In this document: one piece after another, positions 18,955 to 27,970 of the stretch
How positions within the stretch are numbered: position 1 is the stretch's first letter
Layout: every line of letters starts with the position of its first letter
Translations under genes and position numbers: made by a program
The notes under the pieces: model-generated
Database searches by the model: none
What the model saw: only the letters and a program-made list of their open reading frames with translations
Told to the model about the DNA's origin: nothing
Origin: Candidatus Rhodoferax odensensis
GTDB taxonomy: Bacteria; Pseudomonadota; Gammaproteobacteria; Burkholderiales; Burkholderiaceae_C
DNA length: 64,000 nucleotides
Direction of reading: 5' to 3'
Assembly (NCBI GenBank): GCA_016718405.1
Contig: JADKDJ010000005.1
Span: 186,001-250,000 of the forward strand

Positions 18955-19637
18955 GTCGGGATGCGGGCGTTCAGCGCCAGCCGTGATAGTGGGCCTTCGT
19001 TCAAACAGACCTGCCAGAGCGCGGTCCAAGTTGGCCAGTCGTGCCCGCCAGGCACATACCGTACCTGTGCTGCGGGCAGCAGGTCGGCCATCATGCGCTG
19101 CCCGCGTAGAAAACGATCAGTTTCACCGGTGCCGAAGTACACTGGCGTTGGCCATGTCTGGGCGCCCGCTTGTTGGCAGAGCCAGCGCCACCAGGATCGC
19201 TCGTCGTTGTGCACGCTCGCAGCGGATTGGGCCCAGGCTCCAGGACCGCCGGCGGCGTTGATTTCGGCCAACACATCGCCGGTGCCCGGGTAGGGCGCGA
19301 TGAGCTGGAGGCCCGCCAGGTGGCTCGCGTGGGCTGCCGCATAGTGCAGGGCGTTGAAGGCTCCCAGTGATATGCCGGCCAGCCAGATCTGGCGGTAACC
19401 CGCCGCCAGCGCGGGTTGCACCACGTGTGTATGCAAGCTCGAAGCGCTCGTGTTGGCCAACACGTGTTCGTGGTTGATACCCACGAGCATCAGATCGACC
19501 GGGATGTCCCGCTCCCGAACGGCCGCCACGAAGCCGTGCGTGTAGAAGTCAGCCAGTTGGGAGCGTGCCGGTGGCAGTAGCACCAACAGGGCGTCGGGGT
19601 GGTCCGGCCCCATGAAGCTGTCAGCGAGCAGCTGCAT
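18951..19637 (-). CDS. Alpha/beta hydrolase
   Basis: An intact 228-residue alpha/beta-hydrolase-fold protein. The nucleophile elbow is GISLGAF at about residue 96, with a late acidic residue (GTGETDRF) and the catalytic His in PGGHDWPTW. The ATG at 19637 lies 17 bases inside the 3' end of the exporter gene, and the stop overlaps the deacetylase start. It could be a thioesterase or esterase trimming polyene intermediates; the sequence does not decide. It is one of the undamaged genes in this part of the cluster. Confidence 0.8.
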   Translation of the reverse strand: MQLLADSFMGPDHPDALLVLLPPARSQLADFYTHGFVAAVRERDIPVDLMLVGINHEHVLANTSASSLHTHVVQPALAAGYRQIWLAGISLGAFNALHYAAAHASHLAGLQLIAPYPGTGDVLAEINAAGGPGAWAQSAASVHNDERSWWRWLCQQAGAQTWPTPVYFGTGETDRFLRGQRMMADLLPAAQVRYVPGGHDWPTWTALWQVCLNEGPLSRLALNARIPT

Positions 19638-21973
19638 TGGATGGGGCCCCCACAAAGATGGCCGAGAAGACCAGCGCCAGCAGTGCGCCGGGACCCACGG
19701 TGGTGCCAATGGCTGACAGTACCGGCACGTTGGAAAAACCCAGCAAGCCAAAACTGGCCACGGTGGTGAGGTTGGCCACAACCAGCGAGGTCAGCGTTTG
19801 GCGTCGTGCAGAGTCATTGGCCGGTTGTGCACCGACGTCGAAAAAGAGGGCGTAGTTGGAACCAACGGCCACCACCAGAAGCAGCCCAACCAGATGCATG
19901 ATGTTCAACTGGACACCTGCCGCCAACAGCAGCGCGGTTACGCACGCCACGGCACACGCCAGGGGGCCACGACACGCAGCGTGCGCGGGATCGACCGCAG
20001 CGCGATCAGCAACAATGCTCCAATGGCCAGGCAGCCCAGGCCGGACAGGATCAAGGCTTCCTTAAGGTAGCTGTCGAACACTGCGGTGGTTTCTTCCGAG
20101 GATGTCGATGACCGTAACGTTGGCCAGACCCTTGGCATGGAGCGCGGTGGTGACCTGTGCCAGGTCGATCAGGTCGCCGTTGGCGCCCTTCGCCGGTCGA
20201 GCGCAGGGGCATTAGTACCAGAGTCCTTGTCGCGTTTGACCAGCAAGGAGTCCACCAGCAGCGCTGCGGAGGTGCCGTTGAGATCGGTTCGGGTCAGGAT
20301 CGGGCGGGTCTGTGCTGCTTTGATGTCAGTGAGGAAACCCTCCAGTCGCTCAGGCTTGATCGGGAGATCCGATAGCGCCAGTGCGAGGTTGGTGCGGGCC
20401 TGCCCGCTTTTGGGGATGGCCGCTTGGCGCGCGCGCTGTTGGGCAGCGCTGGGCAAGACAAAGGCGGGGGAGCTGAATCCACCGATGACCTTGTTGCTGG
20501 CGAGTCCCCGCAGCGCCGCGCCGGTCCGTTCGGCGCCTTGCAGGGCGGATTCTTCATCCGGTGCGGTGAACGTTGCCATGTAACGCATATCCATCGCGCC
20601 CAGGTCGCTCCCGAAGCCCCGAGTCGAGTTTCATGTCGGCTTTGGAGATCGGACTGAGCGCTGAGAGTTGCCGGTTCCAGATGCCGCCAGCGTGGAACAT
20701 GATGCTCCGCTGGCCGTGATCAGTACCAGCGCAGTCAGCCAGCGCAAGCGGCTGGCGGCGCTGACAAAGCGGGCCAGCAGCATCCCGACGGTTGTCAGAT
20801 CCCGTAGTGCGATGTCATGCGGCATCAAGGACGGCGCGTAGCGCGTGACCAGTGCCGCAGCCACCAGGCCACTGATCGAATACAAGCCCAACCTGGGACA
20901 AACCCGGGAAGCCCGAGAACAGCAGGGCGGCAAAACCCGCACACGAAGTCAACACACCCAATCGGATGGTGCGCCAGAACGCGGAGGGATTCTCGCCGCC
21001 CGCGCGCTGGAGGAACAGATAGATGGAGTAATCCACGGCCTCACCGATCAGGGTCGTTCCGAAACCTAGCGTCAGTCCATGCACATGGCCAAAGCCCAGG
21101 CTCACTGCCGCAATGCCGACCAAGGCACCTGAGGCGACCGGCAGCAGCCCGAGCACCAACAACCATCCGGACCGATAGACCAGCAGCAACAGGGAGATCA
21201 CCAGGACCACGCTCATGGCGGCCAGGCGACTCACCTCGCGCTCGATGGTGCCGCGTGCGGAGACCGACATGACGCTCGTGCCGCTCAGAACCAGGCGGGT
21301 GTCCGCGCTGCTTCCGGCGATGTGGTGGAAGCTCCGCTGGATCGTCTCGATGGCCTGGGCCTGGGCCTCGGTGTCCGATCCGTCGATGCGAGTTTGTGCC
21401 AACAACAGGGCGCGCGTCTCGTCCCGAGACGCCCATGCGCCGCTGACGCTGTGGGGTTGACTGGTGCCGTTGAACTGTCCCAGGAGTTGCAGTGTCTCAC
21501 CGGTTGGGTCACGCGGCAGGAGCTGCTTGAGTACCAGACCCGCATTGCCCGCCAGGGCGTCAAGGAGTCCGCAATCGATTGATGTAAGCCGGCGACACCT
21601 GAACCGCTGGCTGGTGACGGCTGGACCGAGTAAATAGCGGTTGGTGAAGAAGCAGACCCGGTCACGTTCCTGGGTGGCGGCATCGCCGTTCTGAATGCCC
21701 ACAAACGAGGGATGGGCGCGGAGTTTGTCAGCCAGTGCGATGGACAGCCTTGCCCGTTCGCCGACGTCGCCGCCTTCGATGCCGATCAGGATGAGGCGTG
21801 CAATGACGCCGTCACGCAACTGCTCCACTCAACAGTTGCTGTCGCTGGTTGGGCATTTTCGGCATGAAGGCAGACAAGTCCGCAACAAAACGTGTCTGGA
21901 CAATGACGACCAGGCAGACTGGCAGCGCCACCAACCAGAGGCCCACCGGCAGCAATCGGCCGCGCCACTTCAT
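19621..21973 (-). pseudogene. MMPL/RND-family exporter of aryl polyene cluster, many frameshifts
   Basis: Reads as one exporter of about 780 residues only after at least six single-base corrections. In order: ATG 21973 with a first membrane helix (GLWLVALPVCLVVIVQ), a break near 21830, a long clean frame with SVVLVISLLLLVYRSGW and the TM4 motif TTLIGEAVDYSIYLFLQ, breaks near 20900, 20700, 20600, 20200 and 20090, and a last clean frame with VGSNYALFFDVGAQPAND. MMPL proteins of this type move the finished pigment-lipid to the outer membrane with a LolA-like partner, which is encoded just upstream. The start overlaps that gene's stop. Confidence 0.75.
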
Positions 21974-22564
21974 CTTGTGACGGCTTTCGTGATGGTCATG
22001 TCTGATCGGTCACCGTCGGCCTGTTCAAAACCGATGGTCTTCACATCGCCCAGCGCGCCACTGATTCGGAATTCGGGTGATCAACCTGGCCATCTGCGTC
22101 TGCACGGGTGTCAGTACCAGTTGCCACTTGTCGGTCGATCCGGTCAGTTCGAGCGTGTAAGCGCGTTCCAGCGCGAGCCGGTCACCCGTCAGCGTGCCTC
22201 GAATGCTTTCGACGAAGGCCGCTACTTCCGGGTGGTCCTGAAGCCGGACCTTGAGCCGACGCTTGTCGCCCTGCTCGATGGTGAGGTTGTCTCCCTCCAG
22301 CAGCAGCGACTCCGGTACCGGCTTGATGGTGCGTTTCTCGAGCCGGTCGGGCGCTGTAAATGCGAGCTCGCCCGAGGATACAAGCGGCTTGTCGATGATG
22401 CCAATGTACTTCTTCTCGATAAAGCTGGCTTTGCCTTCCTTGGTCTGAGCCAGTGTGCGCATCAGTTCGGATACATTCCACTCGGCTGCCAGCGTGGCAC
22501 CCGTGACGAGTGGCAAAGCAAGACCGATCAGGGCGCGAAAGAGAGTTGAGCTAGGCAGGGTCAC
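21970..22564 (-). pseudogene. LolA-like outer-membrane carrier protein, one frameshift
   Basis: A periplasmic carrier of about 198 residues. GTG at 22564 begins a signal peptide (LFRALIGLALPLVTGATLAA-E). SFIEKKYIGIIDKPLVSSGE and LERAYTLELTGSTDKWQL match the LolA-like family found in aryl polyene clusters, thought to carry pigment or lipid across the periplasm. Near 22070 one base is off: the corrected C-terminus reads RISGALGDVKTIGFEQADGD, then ends at TGA 21972-21970, overlapping the exporter ATG. The 5' end overlaps the acyltransferase stop by 14 bases. Confidence 0.73.
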
Positions 22565-23465
22565 GGCGGCTGAGGTCCCAGAAGTCGTAAAAGTTGAACC
22601 AGTTGTACGGTGCTGACTGACAGTAGCGCTCAAGCGCCGATACATAGCGCCAGGGTTTCGCGGATCAGGACCTCGCGGCCCCGTTTGTCTTCGACCGAGA
22701 AGTCGGCGAGCAGTTCGAAACGAACATCGTAGCGGTTTGCCGCCTCGGTACAGTCGTCCGGCCATGAAATACACCGGGCGGCGCAGCATGACGGCCACGC
22801 GGAATGGTCCGGTCGGGAAGCGGGCGGGGGCGCCCAGGAACGGCAGCGTGCGGTATTGATCGGGACCGGCGGATCGGTCCGCCAGGAGTCCAACCAGCGC
22901 GCCTTCCTCAAGTTTGTTGTGGATGGCGAGGATGGCGTCGAGCTTGCCCAGGGCGATGATGTCCTGCATGGCGCGCGGATTGATGGCGGCCAGCGTCTCG
23001 TTGATTTGGCGCGCATTTTCGGGATACATCGCCATCGCGACTTTCAGGTTTGGCTGGTCGCGCGCGAGCGAGCGCAGCACCTCGAAGCTGCCAAGGTGCG
23101 CGCCAAACAACAAAAAACCTTGGTTGTCGGCGCGCAGCTTGTGCAAAGCGTCGGCTCCAACAATCTGGATGTCGAAGAGTTCGTGCCGATCGTTGACCGG
23201 TGGACGCGGTCGTGGATGGTGCTGCGAAGGTAAGGAAATGACGGTACAAGTCGCGCCAGGTGGCGGTCCGGCCCAGACACCGGTGCGCAGATAGGTCTTT
23301 GCGGCCAGGCGTGCGGTGGACGCGACCGTCACGAAGTACAGGGCAATGGCAAAGACAACGATGCGGGACAGTCGTCGACCGAGTGTCAGGGACAGCCAGC
23401 GGCATCAGACCAAGCCAGAACAGGTTGCCACGCTCCGTACTGCATCCATGCCGGCTTCTCGTCAC
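22551..23465 (-). pseudogene. LpxL/HtrB-like lipid acyltransferase, several frameshifts
   Basis: A member of the lysophospholipid/lipid A acyltransferase superfamily. Across frames: STERGNLFWLGLMPLA, then SLTLGRRLSRIVVFAIALYF, then FLLFGAHLGSFEVLRSLARD (the H-x4-E type motif) and GLLADRSAGPDQYRTLPFLG, then a break near 22750 into NRYDVRFELLADFSVEDKRG, and finally YNWFNFYDFWDLS ending at TAG 22553-22551. At least four indels are needed. The start is GTG 23465, overlapping the dehydratase stop (GTGA). It probably acylates the pigment's lipid or sugar part (inference). Confidence 0.72.
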
Positions 23466-23791
23466 TGGAGCCTGCCTTTCTGTGAGCGCTCATGTTGGCG
23501 ACGCCTCGCCATGATGAAGGCGGCCCGTAGCCACCTTGCGTCGTCGCAGCGTAGGTCGAAACGGACGATGGCGCCGTCGACTTCGTAGTCCAGCACGAGT
23601 GCCTCGCCCGGCACCGCCGGGCTGAGGAATTTTGCGGAGGCCAGACCGGTGACCACACGTCCAGTGGCTGACTCCACCTGAAGCACGGCGCAGTCGAGGA
23701 GCAGAACGCCGGGCAGGATTGGACGGCCCGGAAAGTGACCGGGAAAGGTGGGGTGGCAGGCGGCGATGCGCAGGGGAATGCAGGGCATCAT
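23462..23791 (-). CDS. Hotdog dehydratase (ApeI-like, FabZ family)
   Basis: An intact 109-residue single-hotdog protein. ACHPTFPGHFPGRPILPGV is the standard active-site stretch, with the catalytic His in GHFPG, and AKFLSPAVPGEALVLDYEV is the second family motif. In aryl polyene pathways ApeI works with ApeP as a dehydratase pair; here it would pair with the protein at 14980. The ATG at 23791 (MMPCIPL) shares one base with the stop of the acyl-AMP ligase, so the genes are coupled. Confidence 0.85.
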   Translation of the reverse strand: MMPCIPLRIAACHPTFPGHFPGRPILPGVLLLDCAVLQVESATGRVVTGLASAKFLSPAVPGEALVLDYEVDGAIVRFDLRCDDARWLRAAFIMARRRQHERSQKGRLQ

Positions 23792-25134
23792 CAGCTCGTG
23801 GGCGAAATGTGCTGCGCGATCAGGGTGTCCATGGCGGCGGCGGAAATCTTGCCGTTGCCGTCGCGCGGCAGAGCATCGACGAAGACAATCGGTCGCGGCA
23901 GGAACACCGGGTCCAGATGGGGGCGCAGGGCCAACAGAATGTCCGCTGGGCTGAGCTCTGGCGCCACGACGAAGGCCGCCAGGCGGGACACCTCCTTGTC
24001 CTCGTGTCCCGGTGGCATGCAAAAGGTTGCATCGCGCAAGCCTGGCAAGTTGCTGATGACGTGGTTCAGAAAGGCCAACGAACTGCGCTTGCCCACCACG
24101 TTGATCATGTTCGCGTTGCGGTCGATCAGCCTGAAATGTGATGCGTCAATCAACTCCACGGTGTCGTTGAGCGCTTGCTCGAGTTGGAGGTGGCCTCCCG
24201 TTGCGAAGGTCGCGCCATCGCGCTGGCTCAGCGAAATACCGCCAAAGGTCTCCCACTCAACGTTGGCAGTGGGGCGTCGCGTGGCAAGTTGGCCGGTCTC
24301 GGTGGCGCCATAGATTTCCATCACAGGGGCGCCAAGCTGCATTTCGGCCCTGGTGGCTGGTTCGTGCGAGACAGGGCGGTCGCACTGAGCAGGGCCGCAA
24401 GTGGCGGGATCTCAAGGTTGGCGTCTAGCGGCGTGCGCAAGTGAAACGGCGTGGTCACCAGCGAGTCGGGTGCCGGCAGTTCCGCCAGCGCGGACCACAC
24501 ATCGACTGGAAAGTAGGGCGTGCGGGCGCTCAATTGCCCGGCGCCGAGTATGGGCAGCAATACGGTTGATTCAAGGCCATACATGTGCCGGAAAGGCACG
24601 GTTCCGAGCACCGCGCAGGGGCCACCGGTTGCCGACCAGATGCGGCTGGCTTCCGCGTTGACGCTGTGATGAAGACTTCCGAAGCACTTGTAATGCGGCT
24701 GGGCTTGACCCGTGGAGCCGGATGTGAAGACACAGGCGACACGCTGGTCAAATGGGATGCGTGGCATCGAATGGGTAACGCGCGAGCGGTCCGAAAGGGC
24801 GTCACCAATTTGCAGGTAAGGAAGATGGGCCAGCAGGGGAGTTGCCTGATCGCCGATGCAGACCAGGCCCGGGATACCCGCGCCAATCGCCGCCATGTGC
24901 TGGGCAGCGGGAGAGTTGGGCAGCACTCGTCATCGCGCGTGTTACCGCAGCGGCCGAAGGCTACGGCGAACCAGTAGCGATCCATGCACAGATTGAGCAC
25001 GTGGTCGGTGTCAGGCAGGCGCTCGGCCAACGCAAGAATGTCTGCTAGAAACGCGTGTCCATCCACGGGACGGCCGTTGCGGTGGGCCAGAACCGCGCCA
25101 GCCAGGTATCAGGCGGCAAAGGCAAGGTCGTCAT
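23791..25134 (-). pseudogene. Acyl-AMP ligase (ApeH-like), frameshifted
   Basis: An ANL-family adenylating enzyme of about 448 residues that would load the aryl starter acid onto the carrier protein. The core motifs are all present in different frames: VFTSGSTGQAQPHYK (A3), EIYGATETGQ (A5), and PRDGNGKISAAAM with the A10 lysine. ATG 25134 gives PLPPDTWLARFWPT; breaks near 25065, 24945 to 24910 and 24350 separate the pieces. Its start overlaps the membrane protein stop (ATGA). It is probably specific for hydroxybenzoate, given the chorismatase in the cluster; that is inference. Confidence 0.75.
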
Positions 25135-25804
25135 GAAACTGCAAGCGTTCCCAAGCGTCGCCGAGAGTACTCGCGGTACGCCTGGATGGTTTCGTAAATG
25201 CTGAAATGAGAGCGTCCGGGCATGGTGCGTAGACGGATAAGGTATTCCCCGCCAAACATGACACCGAGTAGCACTGGCGTCAGTACGTTGGCGAAAAAGG
25301 ACCACACTTCCACGGGTCCAAAGCAGAAAAGCAATATCGACAGGACGGCACTGGCGGCGAAGTACAAAGTCCAGGCCACTGTGACCCTTCCAGGTGTAAC
25401 GAAGGTAGTCGCCGTCTAGTGGGCCTGGCATCACGAAGCCGGCAATGCGTGCGCACAGGGCGTCCTGGTGACCGCGCCCAAGTGTGCTTCCGAAAGTGAT
25501 GGTCAGCAGCGTCATAGCCCCGGCATGTTGGATGAAGTAGAGCCACGCCGCATGGCTGCGCAGATTCTCCAGGTTGACGGCAATCGCCAGCGCGCAGGCC
25601 GCGAACAGCAGCAACGTCAGCGTTGGCGCGCGCGAGTTCCATGCGGCGACCACGGCGACGGCGGCGCGAGTGGCAACAGGCCAACGATCAGCGCGATGAT
25701 CGGAGGAGGATCGTACCAGACGCCGCCAGGTGGCTCAGACCGAGATAGAGGGCTCCTGCGGTGGCGATCAGACCAAGACGCAGCGCCTGCCTGAGCGAGA
25801 TCAC
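25131..25804 (-). pseudogene. Polytopic membrane protein (COG4648-like) of aryl polyene cluster, frameshifted
   Basis: A multi-spanning inner-membrane protein of about 225 residues, present in most aryl polyene clusters but without known activity. GTG 25804 reads ISLRQALRLGLIATAGALYL; breaks follow near 25715 and 25650, then LTLLLFAACALAIAVNLENL, AAWLYFIQHAGAMTLLTITF and, after a break near 25385, VAWTLYFAASAVLSILLFCF and FGGEYLIRLRTMP. The start overlaps the carrier-protein stop (GTGA) and the stop overlaps the ligase start, so it sits tightly inside the operon. Confidence 0.7.
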
Positions 25805-26090
25805 TTCGTGCAGTGTTCGCCGATGTGGGCTGACAGCGTTCGCAGCGAACTGAAGATTTGAAAGTTGTCTCGCTGTCTGCCTTCAACTGAAGGCCAAAAT
25901 GCTTTGATACCACCAGCGCGACCTCCAGAATGTCAATCGAGTCGAGTCCGAGGCCATCGCCATAGAGCGGACTCAGTGGCTCGACATCCTCGGGGTTGAC
26001 TTCTAGATTGAGCGCTGACACGATCATCGTGGCAACTTCGCGCTCAAGCCGAGTATCGGGTTCTACAAGTAGGGCGGGCTGTTGTTCCAT
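25801..26090 (-). pseudogene. Acyl carrier protein, one frameshift near the 3' end
   Basis: First gene of the long minus-strand operon. The frame from ATG 26090 (MEQQPALLVEPDTRLEREV) contains the phosphopantetheine motif GLGLDSIDILEVALVV. After DSETTF the frame is lost at a three-T run near 25865. One extra T restores QIFSSLRTLSAHIGEHCTK and the TGA at 25803-25801, which overlaps the next start. The corrected length is 96 residues, normal for a carrier protein. Clusters of this type usually encode two carriers; the other here is at 9392. Confidence 0.8.
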
Positions 26091-26295
26091 GATGATTCCG
26101 AAATCGGGTGAGTTCTGTAGGGGCCCTGAATCGAAGCGATGGGTAGGGCGGGCTGACGCGGAGCTGGTGTGACTGAAGTAGAAAGATTCCCGGCCCGGGC
26201 ATGATTGTAATGGACCCGATTTGCTTGTGGTAGCCCAGGCGTGGCCCTGGTTGCGCTACAGTAGCCCCGGTCATCAACAGCAGGGGGCGAAGCCG

Positions 26296-26937
26296 GTGCT
26301 ATCAACAGTCAGGGCACATTTCTGGTTCAAGAGTCTGGGCACCATGGGCTTTACGCTGGTCTTTTTTTCGGCCTACATCTACTTTCTCAAGAATCCCGCG
26401 TCGCAGGTGGCGGTCATGCCACTCCTGGCGATGGACCGGTGGGTCGGCTTTGAACCGCTGGCCCCTTGCGATCTACTTGTCGCTTTGGGTCTATGTATCG
26501 CTGCCGCCCATGTTTCTGCTCACCCGGCGCGAGCTGATTGAGTATGGAGTATGGATCAGGTCCCTGGGTGGTGGCCTGGGCATTTTTTACGTATGGCCCA
26601 GTGCCGTGCCGCCCGCCAATATTGACTGGGCGCGGTATCCCGGGGTGGCTTTCCTGAAGGGCGTCGATGCGGCCGGCAACGCCTGCCCGTCGTTGCACGT
26701 GGCGACCGCCGTCTTTTCCGCGTTTTGGCTGCACTGGCTCCTGCCCACCGTCGGCCTGGGCCGCAACACGACTTCTCAGCGGGTTGTGGTGTGTGGCGAT
26801 AGCCTACTCAACCATGGCAACCAAGCGGCACGTTGCGGTGGACGCTCGCGGGAGCCGTTTTGGGGATTGTCGTTGCCTGGGCGTCGAAGCAGTGGATGTG
26901 TCAGCGACTGGTCGTGGTAGCAGCGGGACACCCGTAG
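26296..26937 (+). pseudogene. PAP2-family phosphatase, frameshifted
   Basis: A membrane phosphatase of the PAP2/inositolphosphotransferase type. The clean parts are MGFTLVFFSAYIYFLKNP, then after a break near 26458 LAIYLSLWVYVSLPPMFLL and the active-site CPSLHVATAVFSAFW. After breaks near 26770 and 26840 come YSTMATKRHVAVDVLAG, the second His-Asp motif, and ASKQWMCQRLVVVAAG. GTG at 26296 is the likely start. It is divergent from the carrier-protein gene at 26090, so the 205 bp between them should hold both promoters. It may release phosphate from a lipid intermediate of pigment assembly (inference). Confidence 0.68.
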
Positions 26938-26960
26938 TTTGCGATCCAACGCCATTGTGC

Positions 26961-27407
26961 TTACTGCGCCAGCGCAGCCTTGACGGCCGCTGAAACCTGA
27001 CCCATTTCCGCCTTGCCGGCCAGCCGGGTCTTCACCACGCCCATGACTTTGCCCATATCGCCTGGCCCCTTGGCGCCGAGTTCGGCGACGATCGCCTTGA
27101 CTTCGCTTAGTACCTCGTCGGCGCTCAGGCGCTGCGGCAGGTAGGCCTGCAGCACCGTGATCTCGGCGCTTTCCTTGTCGGCCAGGTCTTGCCGTGCCGC
27201 TTGCACAAACGCAGCGACCGAGTCCTTGCGTTGTTTGATCAGTTTGTCGACGATGGCCACTACCGCCGCATCGTCCAGCACTACGCGCTCATCGACCTCT
27301 CGCTGCTTGCAGGCCGACAGCAGCAGGCGAATGGTGCCCAGGCGCTCGCTGTCCTTGGCGCGCATGGCGGTCTTCATGTCTTCGGTGATCTGGTCTTTGA
27401 GTGTCAT
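26961..27407 (-). CDS. yqeY: GatB/YqeY domain-containing protein
   Basis: A 148-residue GatB/YqeY protein, related to the tail domain of the amidotransferase GatB and possibly tRNA-binding. MTLKDQITEDMKTAMRAKDS starts the typical helical N-terminal half; the C-terminal small domain has KGPGDMGKVMGVVKTRLAGK. The ATG at 27407 fits the family start; the frame is open far upstream without similarity. It follows rpsU at 157 bp, the usual order, with a terminator-like hairpin and a repeat copy between them. Confidence 0.9.
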   Translation of the reverse strand: MTLKDQITEDMKTAMRAKDSERLGTIRLLLSACKQREVDERVVLDDAAVVAIVDKLIKQRKDSVAAFVQAARQDLADKESAEITVLQAYLPQRLSADEVLSEVKAIVAELGAKGPGDMGKVMGVVKTRLAGKAEMGQVSAAVKAALAQ

Positions 27408-27447
27408 GGTCTTGGTTCCTGATTTGAGAATGGGCGGCCCACAATGC

Positions 27448-27480
27448 AAAAAGCCCGCCTGAGCGTCCTCGGCGAGCTTT
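27448..27480 (-). terminator. Hairpin terminator/attenuator between rpsU and yqeY
   Basis: Read on the minus strand, AAAGCTCGCC pairs with GGCGGGCTTT (one G-U), with an 11-base loop and a T-run. It lies 85 bases past the rpsU stop and 41 before yqeY, so it would end or attenuate the rpsU transcript. Confidence 0.75.
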
Positions 27481-27496
27481 CTTGAGGCCTCCAAGG

Positions 27497-27556
27497 CCTT
27501 AGACGGTCGAGGACAGAGCTTGTTCGCTACGCGTAACGGCGGTCTGTCCCGCGAGG
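27497..27556 (-). repeat. Dispersed hairpin repeat, copy E
   Basis: On the minus strand this reads GCGGGACAGACCGC, a variable centre, and CTCTGTCCTCGACCG, matching the copies at 37730, 47171, 47227 and 61156. GGACAGA and TCTGTCC form the outer stem. It sits directly behind rpsU in the same direction. Confidence 0.72.
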
Positions 27557-27564
27557 CCGATGAC

Positions 27565-27777
27565 TTAGTACATCTTCTTGGGCAACTGCATCGCGCGGAT
27601 GCGCTTGTAGTTGCGCTTGACGGCGGCGGCCTTCTTGCGCTTGCGCTCGGCAGTGGGCTTTTCGTAGAACTCGCGGGCACGCAGGTCGGTCAGCAGGCCC
27701 AGTTTTTCGATGGTGCGCTTGAAGCGGCGCAGAGCCACGTCGAAGGGCTCGTTCTCTTTTACACGGATCGTTGTCAT
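27565..27777 (-). CDS. rpsU: 30S ribosomal protein bS21
   Basis: A 70-residue, very basic ribosomal protein of the small subunit that aids initiation. [19 protein letters not shown] and [20 protein letters not shown] are diagnostic. The ATG at 27777 is the conserved start; 14 upstream codons in the same frame lack similarity. It precedes yqeY on the same strand, a common arrangement, here separated by a repeat copy and a hairpin terminator. Confidence 0.96.
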   Translation of the reverse strand: MTTIRVKENEPFDVALRRFKRTIEKLGLLTDLRAREFYEKPTAERKRKKAAAVKRNYKRIRAMQLPKKMY

Positions 27778-27970
27778 TACGTAATGGTGTCCAAAATGTG
27801 CAGTCTTCGGTCCAGGCAAGATCGGGCCACTGGGTGAACAAGCTGCGATTTTCCCCGCTTAAATCTGATCAGGCAGCGGGGGTTTGCCAGCAAAGCCTTG
27901 GATTATAGCGCCATTGCCCCCGTTTACAACTGGCGCTAGCCGGGCCCGGTTGGCGCCCTGGCCGGCGTTG

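Noticed and set aside
7518..26937. Programmed frameshifting as the cause of the split genes
   Set aside because: Breaks are too many, lie at varied sequences, lack slippery-site and downstream structure patterns, and go in both directions.
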